From the NCBI GenBank assembly GCA_964472545.1, contig CAYYNP010000276.1, positions 1-13,499 on the forward strand: DNA of 13,499 nt, given 5' to 3'. The notes beneath the pieces are model-generated. The model did no database searches, was not told the DNA's origin, and worked only from the letters and a program-made list of their open reading frames with translations. Numbering within the stretch: position 1 is the first letter of the stretch; each line of letters opens with the position of its first letter. Positions 1 through 5,956 of this stretch are shown here, in pieces. Source of the stretch: CAYYNP01 sp964472545 (GTDB taxonomy: Bacteria; Planctomycetota; Planctomycetia; Pirellulales; Thermoguttaceae). The position numbers and the translations under genes are program-made.

Positions 1-2
1 TT

Positions 3-227
3 GATACAAGAAACAATATCCTTCGGGTTTACGCTTGTCTGGGTGAAGAGGTAACAGCCGTCAAACAGTGGCTGGCGGCCTGCCTCTGGTACAATCTGGT
101 TCACAACCAGCACGGTGGACTGATTGGGTCGTTTACGTCCAGTCACACGGATCTCGTTCAGCGGTGTAAGGAGAAGGGTGTCAGCGTTGATGGATGGGTG
201 GATTCTGCAGTGAGAAACCGTGCCTAG
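3..227 (+). CDS. C-terminal end of an unrecognised protein (5' end outside the window)
   Basis: An open frame enters from the left edge and runs 74 codons to a TAG at 225-227. The visible residues include QWLAACLWYNLVHNQHGG followed by a polar tail ending in VRNRA. The segment is Trp/Leu/His-rich and has no signal peptide, membrane helix or catalytic motif that I can identify. There is no start codon context in view, so this is a 3' partial gene. It converges on the DUF4145 gene, with about 147 bp between the two stops. I do not recognise the family. It is probably coding, because the frame is open to the edge and its composition is protein-like, but function cannot be assigned. Confidence 0.45.
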   Translation, partial: DTRNNILRVYACLGEEVTAVKQWLAACLWYNLVHNQHGGLIGSFTSSHTDLVQRCKEKGVSVDGWVDSAVRNRA

Positions 228-374
228 AACAACTATGAAATGCCCTACGCGTGGCGGACACTGGGCGTCGTCCCAGGGAGAGTCACTACGCCCCGTCGGC
301 GCAGCAGGCTTTCCCGACGTTTCCGTCACGATCCTGGTACAAGAATTCAAAGCTGGCCAGTTGCGCCGCCTCTG

Positions 375-1019
375 CTAGCCGCTGTCCCGTTTCTTGATTG
401 CGTTCCTTTGAGGTGCCGGCACAACGGTCTCAAATAAGTCGTGCACATGCTTCGGCTGGCTGATCATAATCTCCGTGATGATATTGACGAGGCCGAACAA
501 TTGATGGGCGATGTCAGAGTCGTCATTCAGATCCAGTTGGCCCGGATGAACGGCGTTGTTGCCGACCACTCGGACAATGTCAAGGGCCTGTTGGACCTGT
601 GAAGGTAAGCCCTTTTGTACAAGCGCACCTATATCGGCGTTGATGTTCTTGCCGGGTTCTCCAAGCGTCTTGCAAAGCTTCTGGATCGCGAGACGCAATA
701 GCGCCGCGGCCCCCCGCGGGGACGCGGAGACTATGGAGCGAGCCTCTTCGTAGTCAATCTTGATCTCATCCGGCACGTCCGGATTCGGTGGTGGGGCCGT
801 GGTCTCTGGCGGGAAAACCATTCTCCCGTCGATCCAGTACGAGAACTCCGTGCAGCGAGCACAACGACAAATCCGGAAACGCTCGCTCGAGCCGTAATTC
901 GTGCTTGCGATGATACGTTGCGGTTGGCCCCAGCCTTGGTCAGCGTACGCATGACAGAACACACAATTGAAGGCCGTGGCATCGTACGTTGGTGGCGTGT
1001 AGGGCGTGTCCATAGTCAT
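375..1019 (-). CDS. DUF4145 domain-containing protein with Cys-rich N-terminus
   Basis: The protein has 214 residues. The N-terminus carries a CxxC pair (C19, C22) and a CxCxxC cluster (C51, C53, C56), a plausible zinc-ribbon arrangement. From about residue 85 to 200 the sequence matches what I know of DUF4145: a YEEAR element, then SPRGAAALLRLAIQKLC, then an AxDIVRVVGNNAVHPG segment in which the N-N-A-V-H-P-G stretch is typical. DUF4145 domains occur alone, fused to restriction-modification proteins, and near defence genes; their biochemical role is not settled. No signal peptide or membrane helix is present, so it should be cytoplasmic. The start is ATG at 1019, and a second ATG two codons in is also possible; no strong ribosome binding site decides between them. 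The gene is monocistronic here and no defence partner is visible, so a defence role would be pure inference. Confidence 0.8.
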   Translation of the reverse strand: MTMDTPYTPPTYDATAFNCVFCHAYADQGWGQPQRIIASTNYGSSERFRICRCARCTEFSYWIDGRMVFPPETTAPPPNPDVPDEIKIDYEEARSIVSASPRGAAALLRLAIQKLCKTLGEPGKNINADIGALVQKGLPSQVQQALDIVRVVGNNAVHPGQLDLNDDSDIAHQLFGLVNIITEIMISQPKHVHDLFETVVPAPQRNAIKKRDSG

Positions 1020-1360
1020 GTCGTCTCGTTGGCATGGGGCGAACGGGGTAGTCTATCACTGATCCACCCGAATTCAGCGGGAGGATGCCGACAGTCGCCG
1101 GGCGCGCGAACTCGTATACATAGTCGAAATCGTAGTTCCGCAAGCACTGGTTGACAAGTCTTCGTCGCAGCCGATTCGGGCTGGTCTTTGCGGTTGTGCT
1201 CGACGCGACGGACTGTTGGCCACCGCTACGTGCGGGGGCAAAGTTGTGCAATTGCCTCGATCATCGCAGGTTGACATATCACAGCAACTTACCGCGCACT
1301 TGGCCGGAATGCAGACCGATCGTGGTCGGACGAGACCGGCGGCGGGACGAGAGGTCCTTG

Positions 1361-1465
1361 GACAGGATAACAGGATCGACAGGATACGTCGGAACTCCGT
1401 CTCTCGTTTTGCCCATCCGGTAATCCGACTAGGCTATCCTGCCTGTTCATCCTGTGATCCTGTCT
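1361..1465. repeat. Inverted repeat of iterated ACAGGAT units
   Basis: The left arm (1361-1386) reads GACAGGAT-AACAGGAT-CGACAGGATA, three units at a step of about 8-9 bases. The right arm (1434-1465) is its inverted counterpart, TATCCTG then TTCATCCTGTGATCCTGTC. The arms are about 47 bp apart and could fold into a long imperfect stem. Arms of this ATCCTGT/ACAGGAT type occur widely between genes in planctomycetes and other phyla (recalled, not searched). It lies in non-coding DNA with no transposase next to it. Confidence 0.6.
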
Positions 1466-1648
1466 GCGTTTCTTCCCGTCTGTCGAATGTCGGCGCGACG
1501 GAGAGGCCCAACGGGAGTTCCCGGACTCCCAATTCGAGGTCGAGGTCAATGCGACCATCGCCATCAAGGCTGGCGGTCTGGGCAAGGCAGCTTGCATCGG
1601 GCACGTGCGATGTCTGGCAGGCGGACAGTATCGGCGCCGCACACCACC

Positions 1649-1676
1649 TTGACCCCCTCCCCCCCCTTCGTATACA
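1649..1676 (+). promoter_or_regulatory. Candidate sigma70-type promoter for the tssKLM operon
   Basis: TTGACC at 1649-1654 (consensus TTGACA) is followed by a 16-base spacer and TATACA at 1671-1676 (consensus TATAAT). The spacer is almost pure C, including a run of eight. Transcription would start near 1683 and leave a leader of about 50 nt before the tssK ATG at 1735. A clear ribosome binding site, GGAGGG, lies at 1719-1724. This is a consensus match only. Confidence 0.4.
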
Positions 1677-1734
1677 CTTGCCCCACCGCTCGTGATCGTC
1701 TTTCGACACCCCACCGCCGGAGGGAACCACCCGG

Positions 1735-3159
1735 ATGCGGAATCTGCCGGTACATTGGTCTGAGGGGCTTTTCTTGCGGCCGCAGCATTTTCAGGCGGCC
1801 GATCGGTTTTGGGCGGAGATGGTCTCGACCGCCCGGGAGTGGGACCAACCGTGGCATTATGGGGTGCAGCGGATCGAGATTAGCGACGAGGCGATCGCCA
1901 ATTATCAGCTTCAAGTCGACGTCTGCCACGCGCGGATGCCCGACGGGACGCTGGTGGTGCTCGACGCCGGGCAGGGGCCGGATCGGGTCGATTTGAAGGA
2001 GGCCTTTGAGGCCGAGTCGACCGTGCGCGTGTTTCTGGCGGTGCCGAAGCTGCAATTGGGCAACGCCAACGTCGATCCCGAGGGCCAGCCCGGGCGGCGG
2101 CGGTACGTCGAGGTGACCCACGCGGTTCAGGACGAGAGCGCCGGCGGGAACGATCAAGAACTCCAATTCCGGCAGCTCAACGCCAAGCTGCTGCTCTCAA
2201 CCGACGAGACGGCCGGCTACGAACTGCTGCCGATCGCCCAGCTCGAACGGGCCGGCGAAAAGGAAGCCACGCCGCAGATCGACGGGAATTACTTTCCGCC
2301 GATGCTCGACGTCGAGGCTTGGCCCTCCTTGGGCCGCGGCGTGGTGCGGGCGATCTACGACGTGATCGGCAAGAAGATCGACGTGCTGGCCCAACAGGTG
2401 ATCAATCGCGGCATCACGCTGGCCAGCGGCGAGCCCGGCGACCTGGAACGGCTGCTGATGCTCACGCAGTTGAACCAGGCCCAGGCGACGTTGCGGGTGT
2501 TGGCGTTTACCGCCGGCGTGCATCCGTTCTTGGCCTACACGGAACTCTGCCGGATCGTGGGGCAGCTTTCGATCTTCGGGCCCGAGCGGCGGGTGCCGGA
2601 GATCCCGCTCTACGACCACGACGACCTGGCGACGATCTTCTTCTGGGTCCGCCGGCAGATCGAGATGCTCTTGGAACAGATCCGCGACTATCAATACGAG
2701 CAGCGGTTCTTCGTCGGCGAAGGCAAGGGCATGGCCGTGAGCATCGAGTCGAAATGGCTGGGGGCCGACTGGCAGTGGTTCGTGGGCGTGATGCGGGGGA
2801 CGCTTTCGGAGAAGGAATGCCTCAAGCTGCTCTCGCCCGGCGCACTCGACTGGAAACTGGGCAGTTCGCAGCAGGTCGATTCGCTGTTCGAGTACGGGGC
2901 TGAAGGGCTGCACCTGACGCCGCTGGCGCAGGCGCCGCGGGAGCTTCCGCCGGGCCGCGACTGGCTTTACTTTGAGGTCAGCCGCGACAACGCCGCCTGG
3001 AACGACGTGCTGGAAACGCAAACCCTGGCCATGCGGTTGAAGGACAGCCTGATCGTCAATCGGGCCGAGTTGCCGGGCAAGCGGAAGCTGGGCGTTTCGG
3101 TGGCCGAGAAACAGCACGCCCTGCAATTCGCCCTGTTTGCGGTACCCAATCGCCCATGA
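1735..3159 (+). CDS. tssK: Type VI secretion system baseplate subunit TssK
   Basis: TssK links the T6SS baseplate wedge (TssEFG) to the TssL/TssM membrane complex in the cytoplasm. The N-terminal signature HWSEGLFLRPQHFQ at residues 7-20 is diagnostic of the family (also called VasE or ImpJ). It is followed by the shoulder domain (to about residue 190), a helical middle region (LLMLTQLNQAQATLRVLAFT) and a C-terminal head containing SPGALDWKLGSSQQV and the YFEVSRDNAAWNDVL strand-helix typical of TssK. At 474 residues it is slightly longer than the usual 440-450, with an inserted charged loop near residues 110-145. There is no signal peptide or membrane helix. The start is ATG at 1735 with GGAGGG ten bases upstream. 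Its stop overlaps the tssL start (ATGA), so the two are probably translationally coupled. It is the first gene of the operon. Confidence 0.95.
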   Translation: MRNLPVHWSEGLFLRPQHFQAADRFWAEMVSTAREWDQPWHYGVQRIEISDEAIANYQLQVDVCHARMPDGTLVVLDAGQGPDRVDLKEAFEAESTVRVFLAVPKLQLGNANVDPEGQPGRRRYVEVTHAVQDESAGGNDQELQFRQLNAKLLLSTDETAGYELLPIAQLERAGEKEATPQIDGNYFPPMLDVEAWPSLGRGVVRAIYDVIGKKIDVLAQQVINRGITLASGEPGDLERLLMLTQLNQAQATLRVLAFTAGVHPFLAYTELCRIVGQLSIFGPERRVPEIPLYDHDDLATIFFWVRRQIEMLLEQIRDYQYEQRFFVGEGKGMAVSIESKWLGADWQWFVGVMRGTLSEKECLKLLSPGALDWKLGSSQQVDSLFEYGAEGLHLTPLAQAPRELPPGRDWLYFEVSRDNAAWNDVLETQTLAMRLKDSLIVNRAELPGKRKLGVSVAEKQHALQFALFAVPNRP

Positions 3160-3800
3160 CTCCCAAGTTCAGCAAAGCGGTCGACCCCATCTTCCTGCAC
3201 GTGCTGGGGCTGCTCGATCGGATCGCCCGAGACGAAGACCCCTCGGCCGAAGAGGAGCGGGCGAGGATCCGCGGCTGGTTTTCGCAGGCCGAACAGACCC
3301 TCGGCCAAGGCGACGATTGGATGCTGGCCAAGTACGCCATGGTTGCCTGGATCGACGACATGCTGATCGACGCCCCTTGGGACGGCCGCGAGTGGTGGAA
3401 GGAAAACGCCCTGGAGGTCGAGATCTTCAACACCCGCTCGCGATACGAACAGTTTTATCTGAAGGCCAAAGAGGCCGCGTTGCTTTCGGGCAAGGACGCG
3501 TTGGAGGTGTTTTACGTTTGTGTGGTGTTGGGGTTTCGTGGGCTCTATCGCGACCCGGCGACCGCGGCGGGGTTGGCCGAACCGCGTGGGCTGCCGCCGA
3601 ATCTGCAGACTTGGGCGAAGCATACCTCAATGGCGATCCGCCTGGGTCAGGGGCGTCCGCCGGTCTCCGAGGTGAGCCGGCCGGCCGAAGGGGCGCCGCC
3701 GTTGGAGGGGCCGTTCTCGTTGATCTGGTCGGTTTTTCTGGGGCTCGTGCTGATTGTGTTTATCGTGATCTTCGTTTGGCTGTTTCCCGTAACGCTTTGA
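3156..3800 (+). CDS. tssL: Type VI secretion system inner-membrane protein TssL, DotU family
   Basis: TssL (DotU/IcmH) is a tail-anchored inner-membrane protein that pairs with TssM and receives the TssK baseplate. The 214-residue product shows the DotU fold in order: a helical start (FLHVLGLLDRI), the YAMVAWIDDMLI segment corresponding to the conserved A-x-D-E-x-(V/L)-L helix, EQFYLKAKEA, and LEVFYVCVVLGFRGLYR, the counterpart of the family's LELYYLCLSLGFxGxYR. A Pro-rich linker (about 165-185) leads to one C-terminal transmembrane helix (about 190-210) ending WLFPVTL. There is no C-terminal peptidoglycan-binding OmpA domain, so it is the short form. Its ATG overlaps the tssK stop by four bases; tssM begins seven bases after its stop. 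Confidence 0.93.
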   Translation: MTPKFSKAVDPIFLHVLGLLDRIARDEDPSAEEERARIRGWFSQAEQTLGQGDDWMLAKYAMVAWIDDMLIDAPWDGREWWKENALEVEIFNTRSRYEQFYLKAKEAALLSGKDALEVFYVCVVLGFRGLYRDPATAAGLAEPRGLPPNLQTWAKHTSMAIRLGQGRPPVSEVSRPAEGAPPLEGPFSLIWSVFLGLVLIVFIVIFVWLFPVTL

Positions 3801-3807
3801 GTTGCCG

Positions 3808-5430
3808 ATGTCGTTTCTTCGCCGGCTGCTGGAGAGATTAACCTACCCGTTGCGGGCGCTGGTGCAGGCGCCGGGTAGGCTGTTGCTCGGCTCGCAGCGG
3901 CTGCTGAGCCTTTCGCTGCCGGCGCGGGTGGCGATCCTTACGGCGATCTTTCTGGTCGTCTGCGTGATCTTCGTGGTGGTGGCGTACCATTGGATGCCCG
4001 AGCGGTCGTATCTGCGGGCGAAGCTCAACTGGGAGTTCTATCTGGTCGTCGGGCTGCTGGTGATCGTGATCCCGATCGTGCTCTACAAGGCGCTGAAACT
4101 CTGGCTGGAAGGCAACGTTTCGCCGTTTCCCGACATCGACCACGCTTGGAAGGCCGGGCTGGCCGAGTTGGAGCGCCAGGGGCTCGATCTGTCGCAGACG
4201 CCGCTGTTTCTGGTGCTGGGCACCGCCAGCGATCAGCAGGAAAAGGCGCTGTTCGAAGCCGCGCGTCTGAATCTTAACGTGCAGGACACGCCGCAAGGCC
4301 CGGCGGCGCTGCACTGGTACGCCAATCCCGACGGGATCTACGTCGTTTGTAGCGATACCAGTGTGTCGAGCGGGCTGGCGCAGTTGGCCGGCGAAGAGGG
4401 CGACGGACGCTCGCGCCAGGCGGCGATGCCCGTGGCGCCGGCGGGAGGCGCGGCACGCGGAACGATCGTGGCCGGCGGCCCACAGCCGGGCGAGTCGCCG
4501 ACCGGATCGGGGCCGTTTCCGGCCGGCGGAGATCCGGACGACTACGAACCGGCCTCCGACGTCCGCGGCACGATGATCGCCGGCGCCCATTCGCCGGCGG
4601 CCGACGCCGCTGCGCAGCGCCGCGTCGTTCGCCAACCGTCCGACGACATCAGCGAACAACAGCGGCGGCTGCAGCACGTCTGCCGTCTGATCCGCCGCGC
4701 CCGGGTGCCGCTGGCGCCGATCAACGGCGTGTTGACGCTACTGCCGTTCGGACTGATCCAACGCAGCGCCCCGGAGGCGATCGAGGTGCAACGGGCCGTG
4801 CATCGCGATATCGAGGTGTTGCTGCGGACGCTGAAGATCCGCTGTCCGGTGACGGCGATGGTCGTGGGGCTGGAGAGCGAGCCGGGCTTCCGCGAGCTGG
4901 TCCGCCGCGTGGGGCGCGATCGGGCCTTGGGGCAGCGTTTCGGCCGCGGCTTTTCGGTCTCGAATCCGCCGATTCCCGAGCGGCTCGAGGCCCTCTCGTC
5001 GCATGCCTGCGGGTCGTTCGAGGATTGGGTCTACACGCTCTTCCGCGAAAAGGACTCCTTGAGCAAGCCCGGCAACACGGCCCTCTACGAGTTGCTCTGC
5101 AAGATCCGCCGCAACGTCCAAACCCGGCTGGCCAACGTGTTGGCCTCGGCCTACGCCGCCGAGCCGGCCGCCGACGGCCGCACCGAAACGCTGCTCTTCG
5201 GCGGCTGCTACTTCGCCGCCACCGGCACGACCGAAGACCGCCAGGCCTTCGTCAAAGGCGTCTTCGACAAGCTCCCCGAGCAACAAGAAGAGCTCGAATG
5301 GACCGACGCCGCCTACCGCGAAGACGGCCGTTTCCAACGCGTCGCCCAACTCGGCTTCGTGCTCGACGGGGCGCTGTTGCTGGGTTTGGCGTTTCTGATT
5401 TTGAATCGGTGGTGGCCGTTTTGGAAGTGA
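3808..5430 (+). CDS. tssM: Short TssM/IcmF-like T6SS membrane protein with degenerate nucleotide-binding motifs
   Basis: The product has 540 residues; canonical TssM is about 1100-1200. Two N-terminal membrane helices (about 41-60 and 77-96) precede a cytoplasmic domain, and a third helix (about 515-532) lies at the C-terminus, matching TssM topology up to helix 3. IcmF landmarks survive: PLFLVLG (132-138) where the P-loop should start, HWYxxxxGIYVVCSDT (169-184) at the WWFxxxxxLLDTAG position, RRARVPLAPINGVL (296-309), CPVTAMVVGLESEPGF (346-361) at the PVYxxLTKxDxxxGF position, and LLFGGCYFAATG (462-473) for FRGVYFTSG. Walker A (GPPGxGKT), DTAG and TKxD are all lost, and everything after helix 3, the periplasmic part that contacts TssJ, is absent. 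A low-complexity linker (about 195-285) is inserted. ATG 3808 is preferred to a TTG two codons earlier; neither has a good ribosome binding site, so coupling to tssL is likely. The assignment rests on motif order and position after tssL. Confidence 0.8.
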   Translation: MSFLRRLLERLTYPLRALVQAPGRLLLGSQRLLSLSLPARVAILTAIFLVVCVIFVVVAYHWMPERSYLRAKLNWEFYLVVGLLVIVIPIVLYKALKLWLEGNVSPFPDIDHAWKAGLAELERQGLDLSQTPLFLVLGTASDQQEKALFEAARLNLNVQDTPQGPAALHWYANPDGIYVVCSDTSVSSGLAQLAGEEGDGRSRQAAMPVAPAGGAARGTIVAGGPQPGESPTGSGPFPAGGDPDDYEPASDVRGTMIAGAHSPAADAAAQRRVVRQPSDDISEQQRRLQHVCRLIRRARVPLAPINGVLTLLPFGLIQRSAPEAIEVQRAVHRDIEVLLRTLKIRCPVTAMVVGLESEPGFRELVRRVGRDRALGQRFGRGFSVSNPPIPERLEALSSHACGSFEDWVYTLFREKDSLSKPGNTALYELLCKIRRNVQTRLANVLASAYAAEPAADGRTETLLFGGCYFAATGTTEDRQAFVKGVFDKLPEQQEELEWTDAAYREDGRFQRVAQLGFVLDGALLLGLAFLILNRWWPFWK

Positions 5431-5458
5431 GTTGCGTCGGGCTTCGAGGTGGCCGTCG

Positions 5459-5511
5459 GCGGGTGGCACCGGTTCTTGAACCGGTGTGGCGGCAGCCACG
5501 GGAGGTTGTGG
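5459..5511 (+). repeat. Double-hairpin repeat, copy 1
   Basis: The copy begins GCGGGTGG. A hairpin with a perfect 9-bp stem and TT loop follows (CACCGGTTCTTGAACCGGTG, 5467-5486), then a second hairpin sharing its last G, GTGGC-GGCA-GCCAC (5486-5499), then GGGAGGTTGTG. Copy 2 lies inverted about 150 bp away. It resembles REP-like palindromic elements; no transposase-like partner is seen nearby. Confidence 0.65.
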
Positions 5512-5664
5512 ACGGTGATCCTGTCTAGTGGATCGGCACTCCCACGGTTCGCCGCCACGCATAGCATCGAGCGGAACGCCACTTCCGTTCCGTGGGCCCT
5601 TGTGCCAATCGACGATCTGCCCACGCGTTGAGATGCGATTATTGTGAAGACTCCCCACGTGTAA

Positions 5665-5715
5665 CACAACCTCCCGGGACTTCGTCCCACCGGTTCTTGA
5701 GCCGGTGCCACCCGC
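5665..5715 (-). repeat. Double-hairpin repeat, copy 2 (inverted)
   Basis: Read on the minus strand this copy matches copy 1 at both ends (GCGGGTGGCACCGG and GGGAGGTTGTG). The first hairpin (5688-5707) keeps its 9-bp stem with one G-T wobble. The second (5676-5688) is GGGAC-GAA-GTCCC instead of GTGGC-GGCA-GCCAC: two base pairs differ from copy 1, both changed on both sides so that pairing is kept. Confidence 0.65.
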
Positions 5716-5738
5716 GAAATACGCCCAAACGCGTCATC

Positions 5739-5940
5739 TCAACTACGAACGCTTCTCCGCCTGCCGTAGACGATCAGCCCGAGGGCACCGAGGCCGGAGA
5801 TTAGGAGGATGTGGGTGGAGGGTTCGGGGACGATGGTCGTTGCCCAAACGTCATGGCCACCGTACCCACTTGGCCGATTCGATGTGAAGTAGAGTGTGCG
5901 TCCATCGCCCGAAATGGACGGACCCACGTCACTAGCATTA
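5739..5940 (-). pseudogene. 3' fragment of a PEP-CTERM PD40-repeat protein, cut off by an IS5-family insertion
   Basis: This is the C-terminal part of the gene that begins at 7662. It carries one PD40-type repeat (GPSISGDGRTLYFTSNRP, then GGHDVW) and the PEP-CTERM sorting tail: VPEPST, a hydrophobic helix HILLISGLGALGLIVYG, and the basic end RRRSVRS before TGA at 5741-5739. PEP-CTERM tails direct exported proteins to an exosortase, which processes them at the membrane. The fragment lacks the original start; an internal ATG at 5927 has no evident ribosome binding site. The break is exactly at the TA left of the IS. Without a signal peptide it is very probably not functional. Confidence 0.85.
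5939..5940. repeat. TA target-site duplication, left copy
   Basis: TA directly abuts the left terminal repeat of the IS and recurs at 6888-6889 after the right one. A 2-bp TA duplication is expected for the IS427-like part of the IS5 family. Its correctness is supported because excising the IS with one TA restores the host reading frame. Confidence 0.75.
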
Positions 5941-5956
5941 GGCTCTGTCTTAGAAC
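5941..5956 (+). repeat. IS5-family left terminal inverted repeat
   Basis: Matches the opposite end (6872-6887) in 15 of 16 bases, with one G/A difference at position 13. It supplies the TAA stop of the transposase. Confidence 0.88.

Larger units (their letters stand above)
1020..1734. other. Long intergenic region between divergent DUF4145 and tssK genes
   Basis: About 715 bp without a gene I can support. It holds the inverted ACAGGAT arms (1361-1465) and a candidate promoter (1649-1676) just upstream of tssK. Several overlapping frames are open on both strands but none has a convincing start with ribosome binding site or family resemblance. One plus frame ending with TGA at 1650-1652 (codons from about 1458) has a protein-like run (QFEVEVNATIAIKAGG) with mostly G/C third positions. 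It may be a gene relic but has no start codon. Confidence 0.6.
5431..5738. other. Intergenic region between convergent tssM and the PEP-CTERM gene remnant
   Basis: About 308 bp, dominated by two inverted copies of a double-hairpin element (5459-5511 and 5665-5715). The spacer between them holds one further small hairpin, CGGAAC/GTTCCG at 5572-5592. There is no supported gene. No T-tract follows any hairpin, so standard intrinsic termination is not evident, although the position between convergent genes would suit a bidirectional terminator. Confidence 0.6.

Noticed and set aside
261..276. CTGGG-CGTCGT-CCCAG hairpin between the convergent genes at the left edge
   Set aside because: Only a 5-bp stem with no T-run; too weak to call a terminator.
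1458..1652. Plus-strand open frame containing QFEVEVNATIAIKAGG with GC-biased third positions
   Set aside because: No start codon or ribosome binding site and no family match; treated as a possible relic within the intergenic region.
1564..2166. 200-codon minus-strand frame overlapping the start of tssK
   Set aside because: Antisense frame in GC-rich coding DNA; its Pro/Leu/Arg-rich product is typical of a shadow and tssK is certain.
2197..3126. 309-codon minus-strand frame inside tssK
   Set aside because: Mirror frame of a real gene with a Gln/Arg/His-rich product and no family resemblance.
4738..5667. 309-codon minus-strand frame antisense to tssM
   Set aside because: Caused by the high GC third positions of tssM; no domain and no ribosome binding site.
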